Of a stretch of 64,000 nucleotides of DNA, positions 46,106 to 54,886 are shown piece by piece; the first letter of the stretch is position 1, and every line of letters begins with the position of its first letter. The DNA is taken from positions 20,263-84,262 of the forward strand of contig JAEEYF010000018.1 of the NCBI GenBank assembly GCA_016291655.1, written 5' to 3'. Under the pieces are notes generated by a model that had not been told where the DNA came from, did no database searches, and saw only the letters and a program-made list of their open reading frames with translations. A program made the position numbers and the translations under genes. Source of the DNA: Lachnospiraceae bacterium. GTDB lineage: Bacteria; Bacillota; Clostridia; Lachnospirales; Lachnospiraceae.

Positions 46106-46135
46106 TTGAATGAAATTTTTTCTAAAGGATATAAT
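46106..46135 (+). promoter_or_regulatory. Promoter of the TraX-like gene
   Basis: TTGAAT (46106-46111), 18 bases, TATAAT (46130-46135), then AAAGGA and the start codon at 46159. It lies in the gap divergent from the 46029 gene. Confidence 0.6.
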
Positions 46136-46158
46136 ATTTTGAAAGGACCCGACTTCAA

Positions 46159-46953
46159 ATGCAAACTAAAAGATCGTCTTTTCCGGTGACCGGAAATGTT
46201 TTAAAGATGATAGCGATAATCACAATGCTCATCGATCACGCTACCGTAGTAATCGTTGAGAATTACCTTTTCCCAATGGTCAGCCGTTCCTACATAGGCG
46301 GCACCGACCTTAATTACTCCGCAAAAGAATATGCTCTGGTATCCACTGTCCAGCTTGTGGGACGCGGTATCGGGAGAATTGCTTTCCCCATCTTCCTCTT
46401 CCTCTTGCTGGAAGGATTTTTACACACTCGAAATGTATGGAAATACGCTCTTCGCCTGGGTGTCTTCGCTTTGGTGTCCGAAGTGCCTTTCGACCTTATA
46501 TTCACGGGATCCTTCTTTGATCTTTCAAAGCAGAATGTGTTTTTTACCCTGCTTATTGCTCTTCTCATGATGATCGGCTTCGATCTTGTCAGCGAAAAGT
46601 TTGATAAAAAGGCAGCAGTCATAGTTTTACAAGCCGTGATCTTACTTGTCGCCCTGATCGTCCCGATCCTTATCCGGAGTGATTACACCTGCATGGGCAT
46701 AGCAATGGCTGCGGCCATTTATCTCACCCGAAACAACAGAAAGTACATGTGGCTTGCTGTTCTCGCGGCAATGATCGTCACTCTCATCCCCGCAAGATCT
46801 TCCGTCCTTGAGGTCATAGGCTGCCTTGCTTTTATCCCCATCGCTTTTTATAACGGTGAAAGAGGAAGCTTCAATCTGAAGTATTTCTTCTACGCCTTCT
46901 ATCCGATCCATCTTTTGGTCCTCGGTTTTATACAAGCGTTCGTTTTGAAATGA
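46159..46953 (+). CDS. TraX family membrane protein
   Basis: A 264-residue protein with about seven or eight hydrophobic segments, typical of the TraX/acyltransferase-like family: LKMIAIITMLIDHATVV at the start, GRGIGRIAFPIFLFLLLEGF, and FYAFYPIHLLVLGF at the end. The F-plasmid TraX acetylates pilin, but chromosomal Firmicutes copies have no known target. No conjugation gene is nearby. It is monocistronic on the plus strand and ends at a strong terminator. Confidence 0.88.
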   Translation: MQTKRSSFPVTGNVLKMIAIITMLIDHATVVIVENYLFPMVSRSYIGGTDLNYSAKEYALVSTVQLVGRGIGRIAFPIFLFLLLEGFLHTRNVWKYALRLGVFALVSEVPFDLIFTGSFFDLSKQNVFFTLLIALLMMIGFDLVSEKFDKKAAVIVLQAVILLVALIVPILIRSDYTCMGIAMAAAIYLTRNNRKYMWLAVLAAMIVTLIPARSSVLEVIGCLAFIPIAFYNGERGSFNLKYFFYAFYPIHLLVLGFIQAFVLK

Positions 46954-46974
46954 TCCGATGCCTAAAGGCATATG

Positions 46975-47000
46975 AAAAAGCCCGCAAATGCGGGCTTTTT
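46975..47000. terminator. Bidirectional terminator between TraX-like gene and tyrS
   Basis: AAAAAGCCCGC and GCGGGCTTTTT form an 11-bp stem with a 4-base loop. The A and T runs suit termination of both convergent transcripts. Confidence 0.9.
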
Positions 47001-47049
47001 CAATGTTTTGGTCTGAAATTACATAAACTCATTTATATAATTTTTTCAC

Positions 47050-48276
47050 CTATTTTGCAGTCATTCTGCAGAAGTTTTTCTTGCCTTTCTTAAGGATGAT
47101 GCCGTCTCCCGACAGTTCAGCCTTCGTAAAACTCCTCTTGAAATCGGTTACTTTTTCATCGTTAACGGAAACACCGCCCTGTTCCACATTTCTTCTTCCG
47201 TCACCACGGGAGGAAACGAATCCCGCCTTGATAAGCAGAGAAATGATGTCTACCGAACCGTCTGTGAAATCCGCATCTTCAAGCTCGCAGGAAGGCATGT
47301 TGGAGTCATCTCCGCCGCCTGCAAAAAGTGCCTTGGAAGCATCAAGAGCTTTCTTTGCCTCTTCTTCCCCGTGAACCAGCTTGGTAAGTTCGAAGCCGAG
47401 GATCTCCTTAGCTTTGTTGAGTTCGCTGCCTTCCCACTTTTCCATTTTCTCGATCTCTTCAAGAGGAAGGAAGGTAAGAAGCTTCAGGCACTTGATAACA
47501 TCAGCATCGCCCACGTTTCTCCAGTACTGGAAGAACTCGAAAGGAGTTGTCTTGTTGGGATCGAGCCAAACTGCATTTCCTGCTGTCTTACCCATCTTGT
47601 TTCCGTGAGAATCGGTAAGGAGTGTGATCGTCATTGCATGAGCGTCCTTACCCAGCTTACGACGGATGAGCTCTGTTCCGCCCAGCATGTTGCTCCACTG
47701 ATCGTCACCGCCGAATTCCATATTGCAGCCGTATTTCTGGAAAAGCATATAGAAGTCATAGCTCTGCATGATCATGTAGTTGAATTCAAGGAAGGTGAGA
47801 CCCTTCTCCATTCTCTGCTTGTAGCACTCTGCTCTCAGCATGTTGTTTACGCTGAAGCAGGCTCCGACCTCTCTCAAAAGTTCAACATAGTTGAGCTTGA
47901 GAAGCCAGTCGGCATTGTTGACCATCATTGCTCCGCCTTCGCCGAAATCAATGAATTTCTCCATCTGGTGCTTGAAGCATTCCGCGTTGTGGTCAATGTC
48001 TTCCTTTGTGAGCATCTTTCTCATATCGCTCTTTCCGGAAGGATCACCGATCATGGTTGTTCCGCCGCCGATCAAAGCAATGGGTTTGTTTCCTGCCATC
48101 TGAAGACGCTTCATAAGCGAAAGAGCCATGAAATGTCCCGCTGTAAGAGAATCTGCCGTACAGTCAAATCCAATGTAAAATGTAGCCTTTCCGGAGTCGA
48201 TCATCTTCTTGATCTCCGCTTCGTCCGTAACCTGAGCGATCAAACCTCTCGCCACAAGTTCTTCATAACAAGTCAT
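47050..48276 (-). CDS. tyrS: Tyrosyl-tRNA synthetase
   Basis: A 408-residue class I synthetase. The N-terminal fold has GFDCTADSLTAGHFMAL, where TAGH replaces the HIGH motif. ALIGGGTTMIGDPSGKSDMR follows, and the KMSKS-like loop is GNKMGKTAGN. An S4-like RNA-binding domain closes the C-terminus (SSRGDGRRNVEQGGVSVN). GGAGG precedes the ATG. Expression is governed by the T-box leader immediately upstream. Confidence 0.96.
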   Translation of the reverse strand: MTCYEELVARGLIAQVTDEAEIKKMIDSGKATFYIGFDCTADSLTAGHFMALSLMKRLQMAGNKPIALIGGGTTMIGDPSGKSDMRKMLTKEDIDHNAECFKHQMEKFIDFGEGGAMMVNNADWLLKLNYVELLREVGACFSVNNMLRAECYKQRMEKGLTFLEFNYMIMQSYDFYMLFQKYGCNMEFGGDDQWSNMLGGTELIRRKLGKDAHAMTITLLTDSHGNKMGKTAGNAVWLDPNKTTPFEFFQYWRNVGDADVIKCLKLLTFLPLEEIEKMEKWEGSELNKAKEILGFELTKLVHGEEEAKKALDASKALFAGGGDDSNMPSCELEDADFTDGSVDIISLLIKAGFVSSRGDGRRNVEQGGVSVNDEKVTDFKRSFTKAELSGDGIILKKGKKNFCRMTAK

Positions 48277-48329
48277 AGTTTTAACCTCCTGATTAAAAAG
48301 ATCACTGATCGGGCTTCAATGCCCGTCAT

Positions 48330-48622
48330 AACAAAACGCCTCGCCCTTGGTCGTGTCTGCTTTTGCATAAGCACGACATTCATAAGGACGAGGCGAGACT
48401 TTGCTTCGTGTTACCACCTTAATTCACAAGCAGCTCACACTGCCTGTCTCAGCAGGTACAGAAAATACCCTTGCGATGTAACGGTCGCTTCCCGTTGCAG
48501 CCTACTTTGGTTTCGGTGCACAACTCCGAGATGTATTCACACTGCTTCCGCTTAGCCTCTCATCCGCCGGCTACTTTCTGTAAGCTTTCCCAATGCTACT
48601 CTTTCTCTTCAATGTCTTTGAT
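48330..48622 (-). promoter_or_regulatory. T-box riboswitch, tyrosine-specific, upstream of tyrS
   Basis: The minus-strand leader holds the T-box core AAGGTGGTAACACG (48420-48407). A terminator hairpin, arms CGCCTCGCCCTT and AAGGACGAGGCG (48337-48348, 48384-48395), is followed on the minus strand by TTTTGTT. A TAC specifier is at 48535-48533. Uncharged tRNA-Tyr would stabilise the antiterminator and let tyrS be made. A further small GGGC/GCCC hairpin lies between terminator and ribosome site. This leader fills most of the 48277-48684 gap. Confidence 0.92.
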
Positions 48623-48628
48623 GGAATC

Positions 48629-48656
48629 ATTCTAACAAAAATATTTTAGTTGTCAA
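48629..48656 (-). promoter_or_regulatory. Promoter of the tyrS T-box transcript
   Basis: On the minus strand TTGACA (48656-48651), 16 bases, TAGAAT (48634-48629), giving a start near 48622, immediately ahead of the T-box stem I. Confidence 0.75.
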
Positions 48657-48684
48657 GAAAACTTTAAAAATTTCAAGTGTTAAA

Positions 48685-49974
48685 CTATTTTACGGGAACA
48701 AGCTTTGTCTGTCCGCCCATGTAAGGCTGTAATGCCTTGGGGATCAGAACGCTTCCGTCCGCCTGAAGATTGTTCTCAAGGAAAGCGATGAGCATACGCG
48801 GCGGAGCAACAACAGTGTTGTTAAGGGTATGAGGAAGATACTTCTCTCCGTTTTCTCCCGCGACTCTCATGCGAAGTCTTCTTGCCTGAGCATCTCCGAG
48901 ATTGGAGCAGGAACCCACTTCAAAGTATTTCTTCTGTCTGGGTGACCATGCTTCTACGTCCAGTGATTTAACCTTAAGGTCCGCAAGGTCTCCGGAGCAG
49001 CACTCCAGTGTTCTTACGGGAATATCAAGGCTTCTGAAAAGATCGACGGTGTTCTGCCAGAGCTTATCAAACCACATAGGACTTTCTTCGGGCTTGCAGA
49101 CTACGATCATCTCCTGCTTCTCAAACTGATGTATTCTGTATACGCCACGCTCCTCTATGCCATGTGCGCCCTTTTCCTTACGGAAGCAGGGTGAATAGCT
49201 GGTAAGTGTCTGAGGAAGTGTGTTTTCGGGAATGATCTGATCGATAAACTTTCCGATCATGGAATGCTCTGAAGTACCGATAAGGTAGAGGTCCTCGCCC
49301 TCGATCTTATACATCATGGCATCCATTTCGGCAAAACTCATAACGCCGGTAACAACATCCGCACGGATCATGAAGGGAGGAACACAATACTTAAAGCCGC
49401 GTCCGATCATGAAGTCTCTTGCATATGCGATAACGGAAGAATGAACTCTTGCTATGTCGCCCATGAGGTAATAGAAGCCGTTTCCCGCAACTCTTCTTGC
49501 GGAATCCAGATCTATACCGTCAAAACGCTCCATAATGTCTGTATGATAAGGAATTTCAAAATCAGGAACAACAGGCTCTCCGAAGCGCTCGATCTCAACA
49601 TTTTCCGAGTCATCCTTTCCGATGGGTACCGAAGGATCGATAATGTTGGGGATCGTCATCATGATGGTCTTGATCTTTTCTGCATATTCGGGCTCGAGCT
49701 TTTCAAGTTCGTCGAGTCTTGCAGCAAATTCAGCGACCTTTTTCTTTGCCTCTTCAGCCTCTTCCTTCTTGCCCTGTCCCATCAGAGCACCTATGCTCTT
49801 GGAGATCTTGTTTCTCTCTGCACGAAGAGAATCCGCTTCCAGTTTAAATTCACGGCTCTTCCTGTCAAGTTCGATAACTTCATCGACAAGCGGAAGCTTG
49901 CTGTCCTGAAACTTGTTCTTAATGTTCTGCTTTACAATATCAGGATTTTCACGTAAAAATTTTATATCTATCAT
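48685..49974 (-). CDS. serS: Seryl-tRNA synthetase
   Basis: A 429-residue class II synthetase. An N-terminal coiled-coil arm (residues about 30-105) binds the long variable arm of tRNA-Ser. The catalytic core shows motif 2-like FRKEKGAHGIEERGVYRIHQF and YFEVGSCSNLGDAQARR. The ATG at 49974 has GGAG 6 bases upstream, giving the usual IDIKFLRENPD beginning. Unlike tyrS its leader is short and has no T-box. No clear terminator was seen between serS and the tyrS promoter. Confidence 0.96.
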   Translation of the reverse strand: MIDIKFLRENPDIVKQNIKNKFQDSKLPLVDEVIELDRKSREFKLEADSLRAERNKISKSIGALMGQGKKEEAEEAKKKVAEFAARLDELEKLEPEYAEKIKTIMMTIPNIIDPSVPIGKDDSENVEIERFGEPVVPDFEIPYHTDIMERFDGIDLDSARRVAGNGFYYLMGDIARVHSSVIAYARDFMIGRGFKYCVPPFMIRADVVTGVMSFAEMDAMMYKIEGEDLYLIGTSEHSMIGKFIDQIIPENTLPQTLTSYSPCFRKEKGAHGIEERGVYRIHQFEKQEMIVVCKPEESPMWFDKLWQNTVDLFRSLDIPVRTLECCSGDLADLKVKSLDVEAWSPRQKKYFEVGSCSNLGDAQARRLRMRVAGENGEKYLPHTLNNTVVAPPRMLIAFLENNLQADGSVLIPKALQPYMGGQTKLVPVK

Positions 49975-50019
49975 AATATTCTCCGTTTCCGCGACTGCAA
50001 CGCTAAAATGTTGAAAAAC

Positions 50020-50048
50020 ATTATATGCCAACATCTGATAAATTTCAA
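50020..50048 (-). promoter_or_regulatory. Promoter of serS
   Basis: On the minus strand TTGAAA (50048-50043), 17 bases, TATAAT (50025-50020), about 46 bases before the start codon. Confidence 0.7.
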
Positions 50049-50057
50049 TAACAAAAA

Positions 50058-50080
50058 CGAGCAGATTGTTCATCTGCCCG
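50058..50080 (-). terminator. Terminator of the CotH-kinase lipoprotein gene
   Basis: GGGCAGAT and ATCTGCTC pair on the minus strand around a 5-base loop, followed by GTTTTTGTT, about 38 bases past the stop at 50118. Confidence 0.7.
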
Positions 50081-50117
50081 TTAAAATTTGCTGTTTTAAA
50101 GATCATCCGCTTCGACC

Positions 50118-51743
50118 TTATTTATGGAGATCTATATTAAAATTCTTCTCCATAAACACTCTGGAATAATTCTTTCTCTGCTTTGCAAAGCTCTTGATCT
50201 CATTGGTGTAGCCGGCAAACAGATAGCTGCCGGTCCATATGCCTTCCGCACCTTTTGCCTTGAGGATCTCGATGTAATCAAAGAAGTACTTCATCTCGGT
50301 CTCTCTTTCCTCATTCATGGCATCCAGTGTCTTGTTGAAGTTCTCCTTTGAAAGCGCTCCGTTCGCAAGTTCAAGGCTGAAATCAACGAAATAGTCTCTG
50401 CAGGACTCTTTCTTCATCAAAGCGTCAAAGAGCGGCGAGTACTTGGGATTTTCATGCATTTTCTTGTTCTCGTCCTCAAGCTCTTTCGAAAGAACTTCAC
50501 CCAGTTTGTCGTAGTTGGCCATACATTCCTTCTGGCTGTACAAGCCCATGCCGTAGTCCATGTCATGAAGAAGGAAACGCCATCTGCCGTCATATATGGT
50601 GTCTGCCTGATACTCTTCACCTGTGGGTGCATAGTATCTGTAGCACTTGTAGTTGTTGTTGGGCCAGTCCTTGTTGCAAAGGTAGATGTTGTATGCGTAG
50701 TATCTCAGATAGTTCTCAACGTCCATGAAGTTGCAAAGCTCTTCATAATTCGAATCCACGGTAAAATCCATATCTTTGAAGCGTTCATAGGCTGTGTTGA
50801 ATTCCTTGGACGCGGTAACATTGATAATGTCATCGTCTTCTTCCGACTTTTTGGTCTCTTCACCCTCGATAACTACGAATTCACCGTTTTTGCCTTCATC
50901 GCCGTACTTGTTCTTGAAATAATTATCGCAATATACCTCATGCAGCCAGTAGAAGCCCATATACTCGCCGTTAAGGTAGTAGACCGCGGGTTCTACAGCT
51001 TCATAGTCGGTAAAGCCGGCATCGATGGCAAGCGTCTGAGCAAGCTCATCTCTGATCCATGCGAACTGCCAGTCGTTACCGCTGTCACGGAGCACAAGCT
51101 TCTTGTACTTCTTGACGGGCTTGTCCTCGTAGAGTTTTTGCGTATCAAAGAAATTGTATTTAAAGTTCTTGTTGTTGGGATCGTACTCAGCTCTCGCAAA
51201 AAGCTTAACGGATTTCAGATAGTTCATACGTGAATATCCGCCGTAGATCCTGATACCCGCCTCCTGGGAAATGATCTGATCACCGTCTTTGTCCCATGCT
51301 TCAACGAAAACTCTTCTTTCGCTCTCACGACCGCGCTGTTCGTAATTCTTCCCATAGAAGATACCGTTGGGATAATCCGTCAGATCCGCGGGATCCCCGG
51401 TGATGGAGAATACATAAGTGGAAAACTTTCTGTCCTGAGGAACGTTTAACACCGCATAGGGTGAATCATTTCTCGGTGTAGGTGTGGCGGTAGCCTTCGG
51501 TTTGACAACGGTAATGTCTCCCTGGGACTGTGTGGCAGGCTCGGGAGTGGGCGTGATCAGGCCCTGCTGTCTTAAATAATCCCAAATACTGCCCTGATCG
51601 TTGTTCTGTCTGTATCCTCTCGGTCCCTCCGTCGGCACCGCGGTAGGTGTCGGAGTGGATGCCGGAGTTTTGGATCCGTTAGTACAGCCGGCAAGCAAAA
51701 GTACAAAACCAAAGACAGCCGGCATCAATAATCTCTTACCCAT
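50118..51743 (-). CDS. CotH kinase family lipoprotein
   Basis: About 541 residues. The signal peptide ends at lipobox LAGC (Cys20), followed by a Thr/Pro-rich linker (about 25-95), then the CotH domain. Conserved elements are LRDSGNDWQFAWIRDELAQ, YMGFYWLHEVYCDNYF and the presumed metal-binding LLHDMDYGMG. CotH proteins are atypical secreted kinases first known from spore coats; surface lipoprotein forms with TP linkers occur in gut clostridia. The ATG at 51743 has GAGGTT upstream. It is monocistronic with its own promoter and terminator. Substrate unknown. Confidence 0.85.
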   Translation of the reverse strand: MGKRLLMPAVFGFVLLLAGCTNGSKTPASTPTPTAVPTEGPRGYRQNNDQGSIWDYLRQQGLITPTPEPATQSQGDITVVKPKATATPTPRNDSPYAVLNVPQDRKFSTYVFSITGDPADLTDYPNGIFYGKNYEQRGRESERRVFVEAWDKDGDQIISQEAGIRIYGGYSRMNYLKSVKLFARAEYDPNNKNFKYNFFDTQKLYEDKPVKKYKKLVLRDSGNDWQFAWIRDELAQTLAIDAGFTDYEAVEPAVYYLNGEYMGFYWLHEVYCDNYFKNKYGDEGKNGEFVVIEGEETKKSEEDDDIINVTASKEFNTAYERFKDMDFTVDSNYEELCNFMDVENYLRYYAYNIYLCNKDWPNNNYKCYRYYAPTGEEYQADTIYDGRWRFLLHDMDYGMGLYSQKECMANYDKLGEVLSKELEDENKKMHENPKYSPLFDALMKKESCRDYFVDFSLELANGALSKENFNKTLDAMNEERETEMKYFFDYIEILKAKGAEGIWTGSYLFAGYTNEIKSFAKQRKNYSRVFMEKNFNIDLHK

Positions 51744-51820
51744 TTTTAACCTCATACATTAAAAATTTCCAAAACAAAAAAGTTGACTGAATCTATTATA
51801 CTCCATATCCAACAAAAACT

Positions 51821-51849
51821 ATTCTCATTTTTTGCTTATTAAATGTCAA
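51821..51849 (-). promoter_or_regulatory. Candidate promoter of the CotH gene
   Basis: On the minus strand TTGACA (51849-51844), 17 bases, GAGAAT (51826-51821). A second -10-like TATAAT lies nearer the gene at 51800-51795 but has no good -35. Confidence 0.45.
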
Positions 51850-51900
51850 GCATTATTTTTTAACATAATTGCATTTTTTAAACATGTTAATATAAAAAAA

Positions 51901-51923
51901 GGGAGATGCACTTCACATCTCCC
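51901..51923 (-). terminator. Terminator of the tRNA operon
   Basis: GGGAGATG and CATCTCCC form an 8-bp stem with a 7-base loop, followed on the minus strand by a run of seven Ts, 27 bases past the tRNA-Thr 3' end. Confidence 0.9.
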
Positions 51924-51949
51924 TGTTCTGACGGGCATCGCCGTCTTCA

Positions 51950-52022
51950 AGCTGGAAGCGGGAATCGGACCCGCGACCTACGCATTACGAGTGCGTCGCT
52001 CTACCGACTGAGCCATTCCAGC
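51950..52022 (-). tRNA. tRNA-Thr (anticodon CGU)
   Basis: A 73-base cloverleaf: acceptor GCTGGAA with TTCCAGC, D arm GCTC-AGTCGGTA-GAGC, anticodon stem ACGCA/TGCGT with loop CTCGTAA (anticodon CGT, reading ACG), and T arm GCGGG-TCCGATT-CCCGC. The discriminator is U and CCA is not encoded. Confidence 0.95.
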
Positions 52023-52026
52023 ATTA

Positions 52027-52100
52027 TCGAGGCGACGGGATTTGAACCCACGACCTCTGCGTCCCGAACGCAGCGCTCTACCAAACTGAGCCACACCTCG
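52027..52100 (-). tRNA. tRNA-Pro (anticodon CGG)
   Basis: A 74-base cloverleaf: acceptor CGAGGTG with CGCCTCG (one G-U pair), D arm GCTC-AGTTTGGTA-GAGC, anticodon stem CTGCG/CGCAG with loop TTCGGGA (anticodon CGG, reading CCG), and T arm GTGGG-TTCAAAT-CCC. The discriminator is A and CCA is not encoded. It is transcribed first, 4 bases before tRNA-Thr. Confidence 0.94.
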
Positions 52101-52124
52101 AGTCGCTTGAAATCAAGCCTTGTT

Positions 52125-52153
52125 ATTATGCACCACTTTCCTGTAAATGTCAA
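52125..52153 (-). promoter_or_regulatory. Promoter of the tRNA-Pro/tRNA-Thr operon
   Basis: On the minus strand TTGACA (52153-52148), 17 bases, CATAAT (52130-52125), about 25 bases before the tRNA-Pro 5' end. It begins 13 bases past the HAD gene stop. Confidence 0.75.
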
Positions 52154-52165
52154 CTGAAAAACATT

Positions 52166-52816
52166 TTAAAACAAATATTCAAACAATTTCTTTGTATCAT
52201 CAAAATAGACATCACTATTGGCCTGCATAAAGGCCCTGATCTCGGGCACATTGTTGCACCAGCCGGCTCCGATAAAGGTCACACCGAAGGCCCTTGCCAT
52301 GTCATAGCCGGGCTTCAGATCGTCTATGACCGCTATGTCCGACTTCCTGAGGCCATATTTTTCGCAGATCACTTCCAGAGCATAGGGATCGGGTTTTCTT
52401 CTGGCATTCGGCAATTCCCAGCCGAAGATCTCATCGGGCTCCGGGAGGTCGTTTTCCCTGTAATCCCTTCTGATATTAAAGTCAAAGGAATGGGATGATA
52501 CCACGATCAGCCCACCCTCTGCCTTTTGTTTTTCAATGACCTCTTTCATTCCCGGGTAAACCGAGGGAACCCTCGTGGAAACGTACTTTTTCCATATGAT
52601 TTCCTCCTCTTTTAGTTCCTCCTCGGTCATCTTGTATTTCTCAACACAAAACTCAAGAAAGCCGGGATCGAAATTATATTTAAAATAGTCTTCCACCGAT
52701 ATCGTTTCGCCCGGTCTCATGATGCGAAGCGCTTCAAGAAACGCGGGCCAATGTATCTCGGCGGTACTGCTGACCACGGTATCATCGTGATCCAAAACCA
52801 AACATTTATATTTCAT
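52166..52816 (-). CDS. HAD-superfamily hydrolase
   Basis: A 216-residue phosphatase-like protein. Motif I is LDHDDTVV with the nucleophile Asp, motif II is VVSSHS, the lysine of motif III is in RRKPDPYAL and motif IV is VIDDLKPG. The helical cap lies between motif I and II. It most resembles small-molecule phosphatases such as phosphoglycolate phosphatase, but the substrate cannot be named. It follows htpG by 24 bases and is probably on the same heat-inducible transcript. Confidence 0.85.
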   Translation of the reverse strand: MKYKCLVLDHDDTVVSSTAEIHWPAFLEALRIMRPGETISVEDYFKYNFDPGFLEFCVEKYKMTEEELKEEEIIWKKYVSTRVPSVYPGMKEVIEKQKAEGGLIVVSSHSFDFNIRRDYRENDLPEPDEIFGWELPNARRKPDPYALEVICEKYGLRKSDIAVIDDLKPGYDMARAFGVTFIGAGWCNNVPEIRAFMQANSDVYFDDTKKLFEYLF

Positions 52817-52840
52817 AAAACCTCATGGTTAAGTCAGTGC

Positions 52841-54817
52841 TTACTTTGTAAGCAGGAGCATGATCTCGTTGGAACGCTCTACGAACTTGGTCATAGCAGC
52901 AGGTTCGAGAGGCTTGTGTGCGAGGGATGCAAGGTCATAGATCTGCTCACAGATAATGTTTGCGTTGTCGCTCTTGGGGTTCTCGAACAGGTACTTAACA
53001 AGGGCATGATTTGCGTTGAGAACAAGTGTCTCTCCGGCTCCGAAGCTGTCGTTACCCAGGTCCATACCGTTCATGGAATACATACGCATCATATCCTGCA
53101 TTCTGCGGGTCTCTTCGGAAAGGGTGATCATGGCAGCAAGCTTTTCACTCTTGATCTTCTCCACCTTAACTTCAAGCTTTTCTTTGTTCAATACCTTTCT
53201 GAACATCTTTGTGAGCTTGTCTGTCTCGGACTTGAGCTCTTCCTCGCTTGTTCCGTCCTTAAAGTCCTCGGAAACTTCCGCATCTATTCTCATGAACTTC
53301 ACATTGTTCATGGAGTATTCGATCTGACTGATGAAGGGCTGATCGATATTGTGAGTGAGGATCACCGCATCCTTACCGTTTTCCTTAAAGATGTTGATGT
53401 ACTGACTCTGCTGTTTCTCGTCGGTCACATAGTAAACGGTTTCCTTCTTCTCTTCCTTTTCGCCGTCCTTCTTGTCCTTGTCGTCAACTACTTCCGCTTC
53501 AACCTTCTCGCCGTTTTCATCCGTAGCTTCCGCGGTTTCGCCCTTGGCTGCCTTCAGATACTCGGGCAGGGTGATGTACTTTCCTTCAAGGTTCTTGTAG
53601 ATCATATAATCCTTAACCTTGTCACGGAACTTGTCATCCTTTAAGCAGCCGAATTTAATGAAGGGTGAAAGATCATCCCAGAATTTCTCGTAATTTTCCC
53701 TATCGGTCTTGAACATTCCGATGAGTTTGTCCGCAACCTTCTTGGAAATGTAATCCGAGATCTTCTTGACAAAGCCGTCGTTCTGCAAAGCACTTCTCGA
53801 TACATTGAGGGGCAGATCGGGACAATCGATGACGCCCTTTAAGAGAAGCAGGAACTCGGGAATGACTTCCTTGATGTTGTCCGCAATGAACACCTGGTTT
53901 GAGTAAAGCTTGATCTTGCCTTCGATGGAGTCATACTCAGTGTTGATCTTGGGGAAGTAAAGTATACCCTTTAAGTTGAAAGGATAGTCCATGTTCAGAT
54001 GGATCCAGAACAAAGGCTCCTTGTAATCGTTGAACACATCGCGATAGAACTTCTTGTATTCTTCATCGGTGCAGTCGCCGGGTGTCTTCGTCCAGAGAGG
54101 ATGGATCTCGTTGATGGGTTCGGGTTTCTTGGGTTCTTTCTTTTCGTCATCCTTGCCATCGTCCTTCTTTTCCTCTTCCTTGGCATTCTCATCCTTGAAA
54201 TAGATGGGAACGGGCATGAATGAGCAGTACTTCTCGATTATTTCCTTAGCCTTGTATGCATTGGAGAATTCATAGGAATCCTCATTCAGATAAAGGACGA
54301 TGGTTGTACCTCTCTCATCCTTCTCGCCCTCGCTCATATCAAAGCTCATGCCGCCTTCCGACTCCCAGTAAACGGGCTTGCTGCCCTCTTTGTAAGAAAG
54401 GGAATCGATCGTAACCTTGTCCGCAACCATGAATGCAGAGTAAAAGCCAAGTCCAAAGTGACCGATGATCTGATCGGCTCCGTCCTTGTCCTTGTATTTT
54501 TCAAGGAAATCCTTTGCACCGGAGAAAGCGATCTGATTGATGTACTTCTCAACCTCATCGGCTGTCATACCGATACCGTTATCCGTAAAGGTGATGGTCT
54601 TGTTTTCCTGGTTAACGAAAACCGACATTTTAAGTTCTTCGCCCTCGGGAAGCTGCCACTCTCCGAGTCCGTCAAGTTTTTTAAGTTTTGTGATGGCATC
54701 ACAGCCGTTAGAGATCAATTCACGATAAAAAATATCATGATCCGAATAGAGCCATTGTTTAATTATAGGAAATATGTTTTCCGAATCGATCGAAAGATTT
54801 CCGTGTCTTTTGTCCAT
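52841..54817 (-). CDS. htpG: Chaperone HtpG (HSP90)
   Basis: A 658-residue bacterial HSP90. The N-terminal GHKL ATPase has YRELISNGCDAI, TFTDNGIGMTADEV and IGHFGLGFYSAFMVAD. An acidic, Lys/Glu-rich stretch (around residues 215-245) joins it to the middle domain (LNVSRSALQND), and a C-terminal dimerisation domain follows. A second charged insert (KDKKDGEKEEKKE) occurs around 440. GGAGG precedes the ATG. A perfect CIRCE lies just upstream of its promoter, which would place it under HrcA. Confidence 0.96.
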   Translation of the reverse strand: MDKRHGNLSIDSENIFPIIKQWLYSDHDIFYRELISNGCDAITKLKKLDGLGEWQLPEGEELKMSVFVNQENKTITFTDNGIGMTADEVEKYINQIAFSGAKDFLEKYKDKDGADQIIGHFGLGFYSAFMVADKVTIDSLSYKEGSKPVYWESEGGMSFDMSEGEKDERGTTIVLYLNEDSYEFSNAYKAKEIIEKYCSFMPVPIYFKDENAKEEEKKDDGKDDEKKEPKKPEPINEIHPLWTKTPGDCTDEEYKKFYRDVFNDYKEPLFWIHLNMDYPFNLKGILYFPKINTEYDSIEGKIKLYSNQVFIADNIKEVIPEFLLLLKGVIDCPDLPLNVSRSALQNDGFVKKISDYISKKVADKLIGMFKTDRENYEKFWDDLSPFIKFGCLKDDKFRDKVKDYMIYKNLEGKYITLPEYLKAAKGETAEATDENGEKVEAEVVDDKDKKDGEKEEKKETVYYVTDEKQQSQYINIFKENGKDAVILTHNIDQPFISQIEYSMNNVKFMRIDAEVSEDFKDGTSEEELKSETDKLTKMFRKVLNKEKLEVKVEKIKSEKLAAMITLSEETRRMQDMMRMYSMNGMDLGNDSFGAGETLVLNANHALVKYLFENPKSDNANIICEQIYDLASLAHKPLEPAAMTKFVERSNEIMLLLTK

Positions 54818-54851
54818 ATTTAAAGCCTCCTAAAATCATATCCTGACAAGT

Positions 54852-54879
54852 ATTATATCTCGAACTTTTCAAAAGTCAA
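54852..54879 (-). promoter_or_regulatory. Promoter of htpG
   Basis: On the minus strand TTGACT (54879-54874), 16 bases, TATAAT (54857-54852), about 35 bases before the start codon. The CIRCE ends 7 bases upstream of the -35. Confidence 0.75.
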
Positions 54880-54886
54880 GAAAAAA

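Noticed and set aside
46030..46164. N-terminal extension of the 45475-46029 membrane protein to base 46164
   Set aside because: The extension would overlap the promoter and start of the divergent TraX-like gene, has no ribosome site, and the shorter start gives a normal cytoplasmic N-terminus.
46159..46953. TraX-like gene as evidence of a conjugative element
   Set aside because: No relaxase, coupling protein, integrase or att-type repeat is nearby. TraX-family genes are common in Firmicutes chromosomes.
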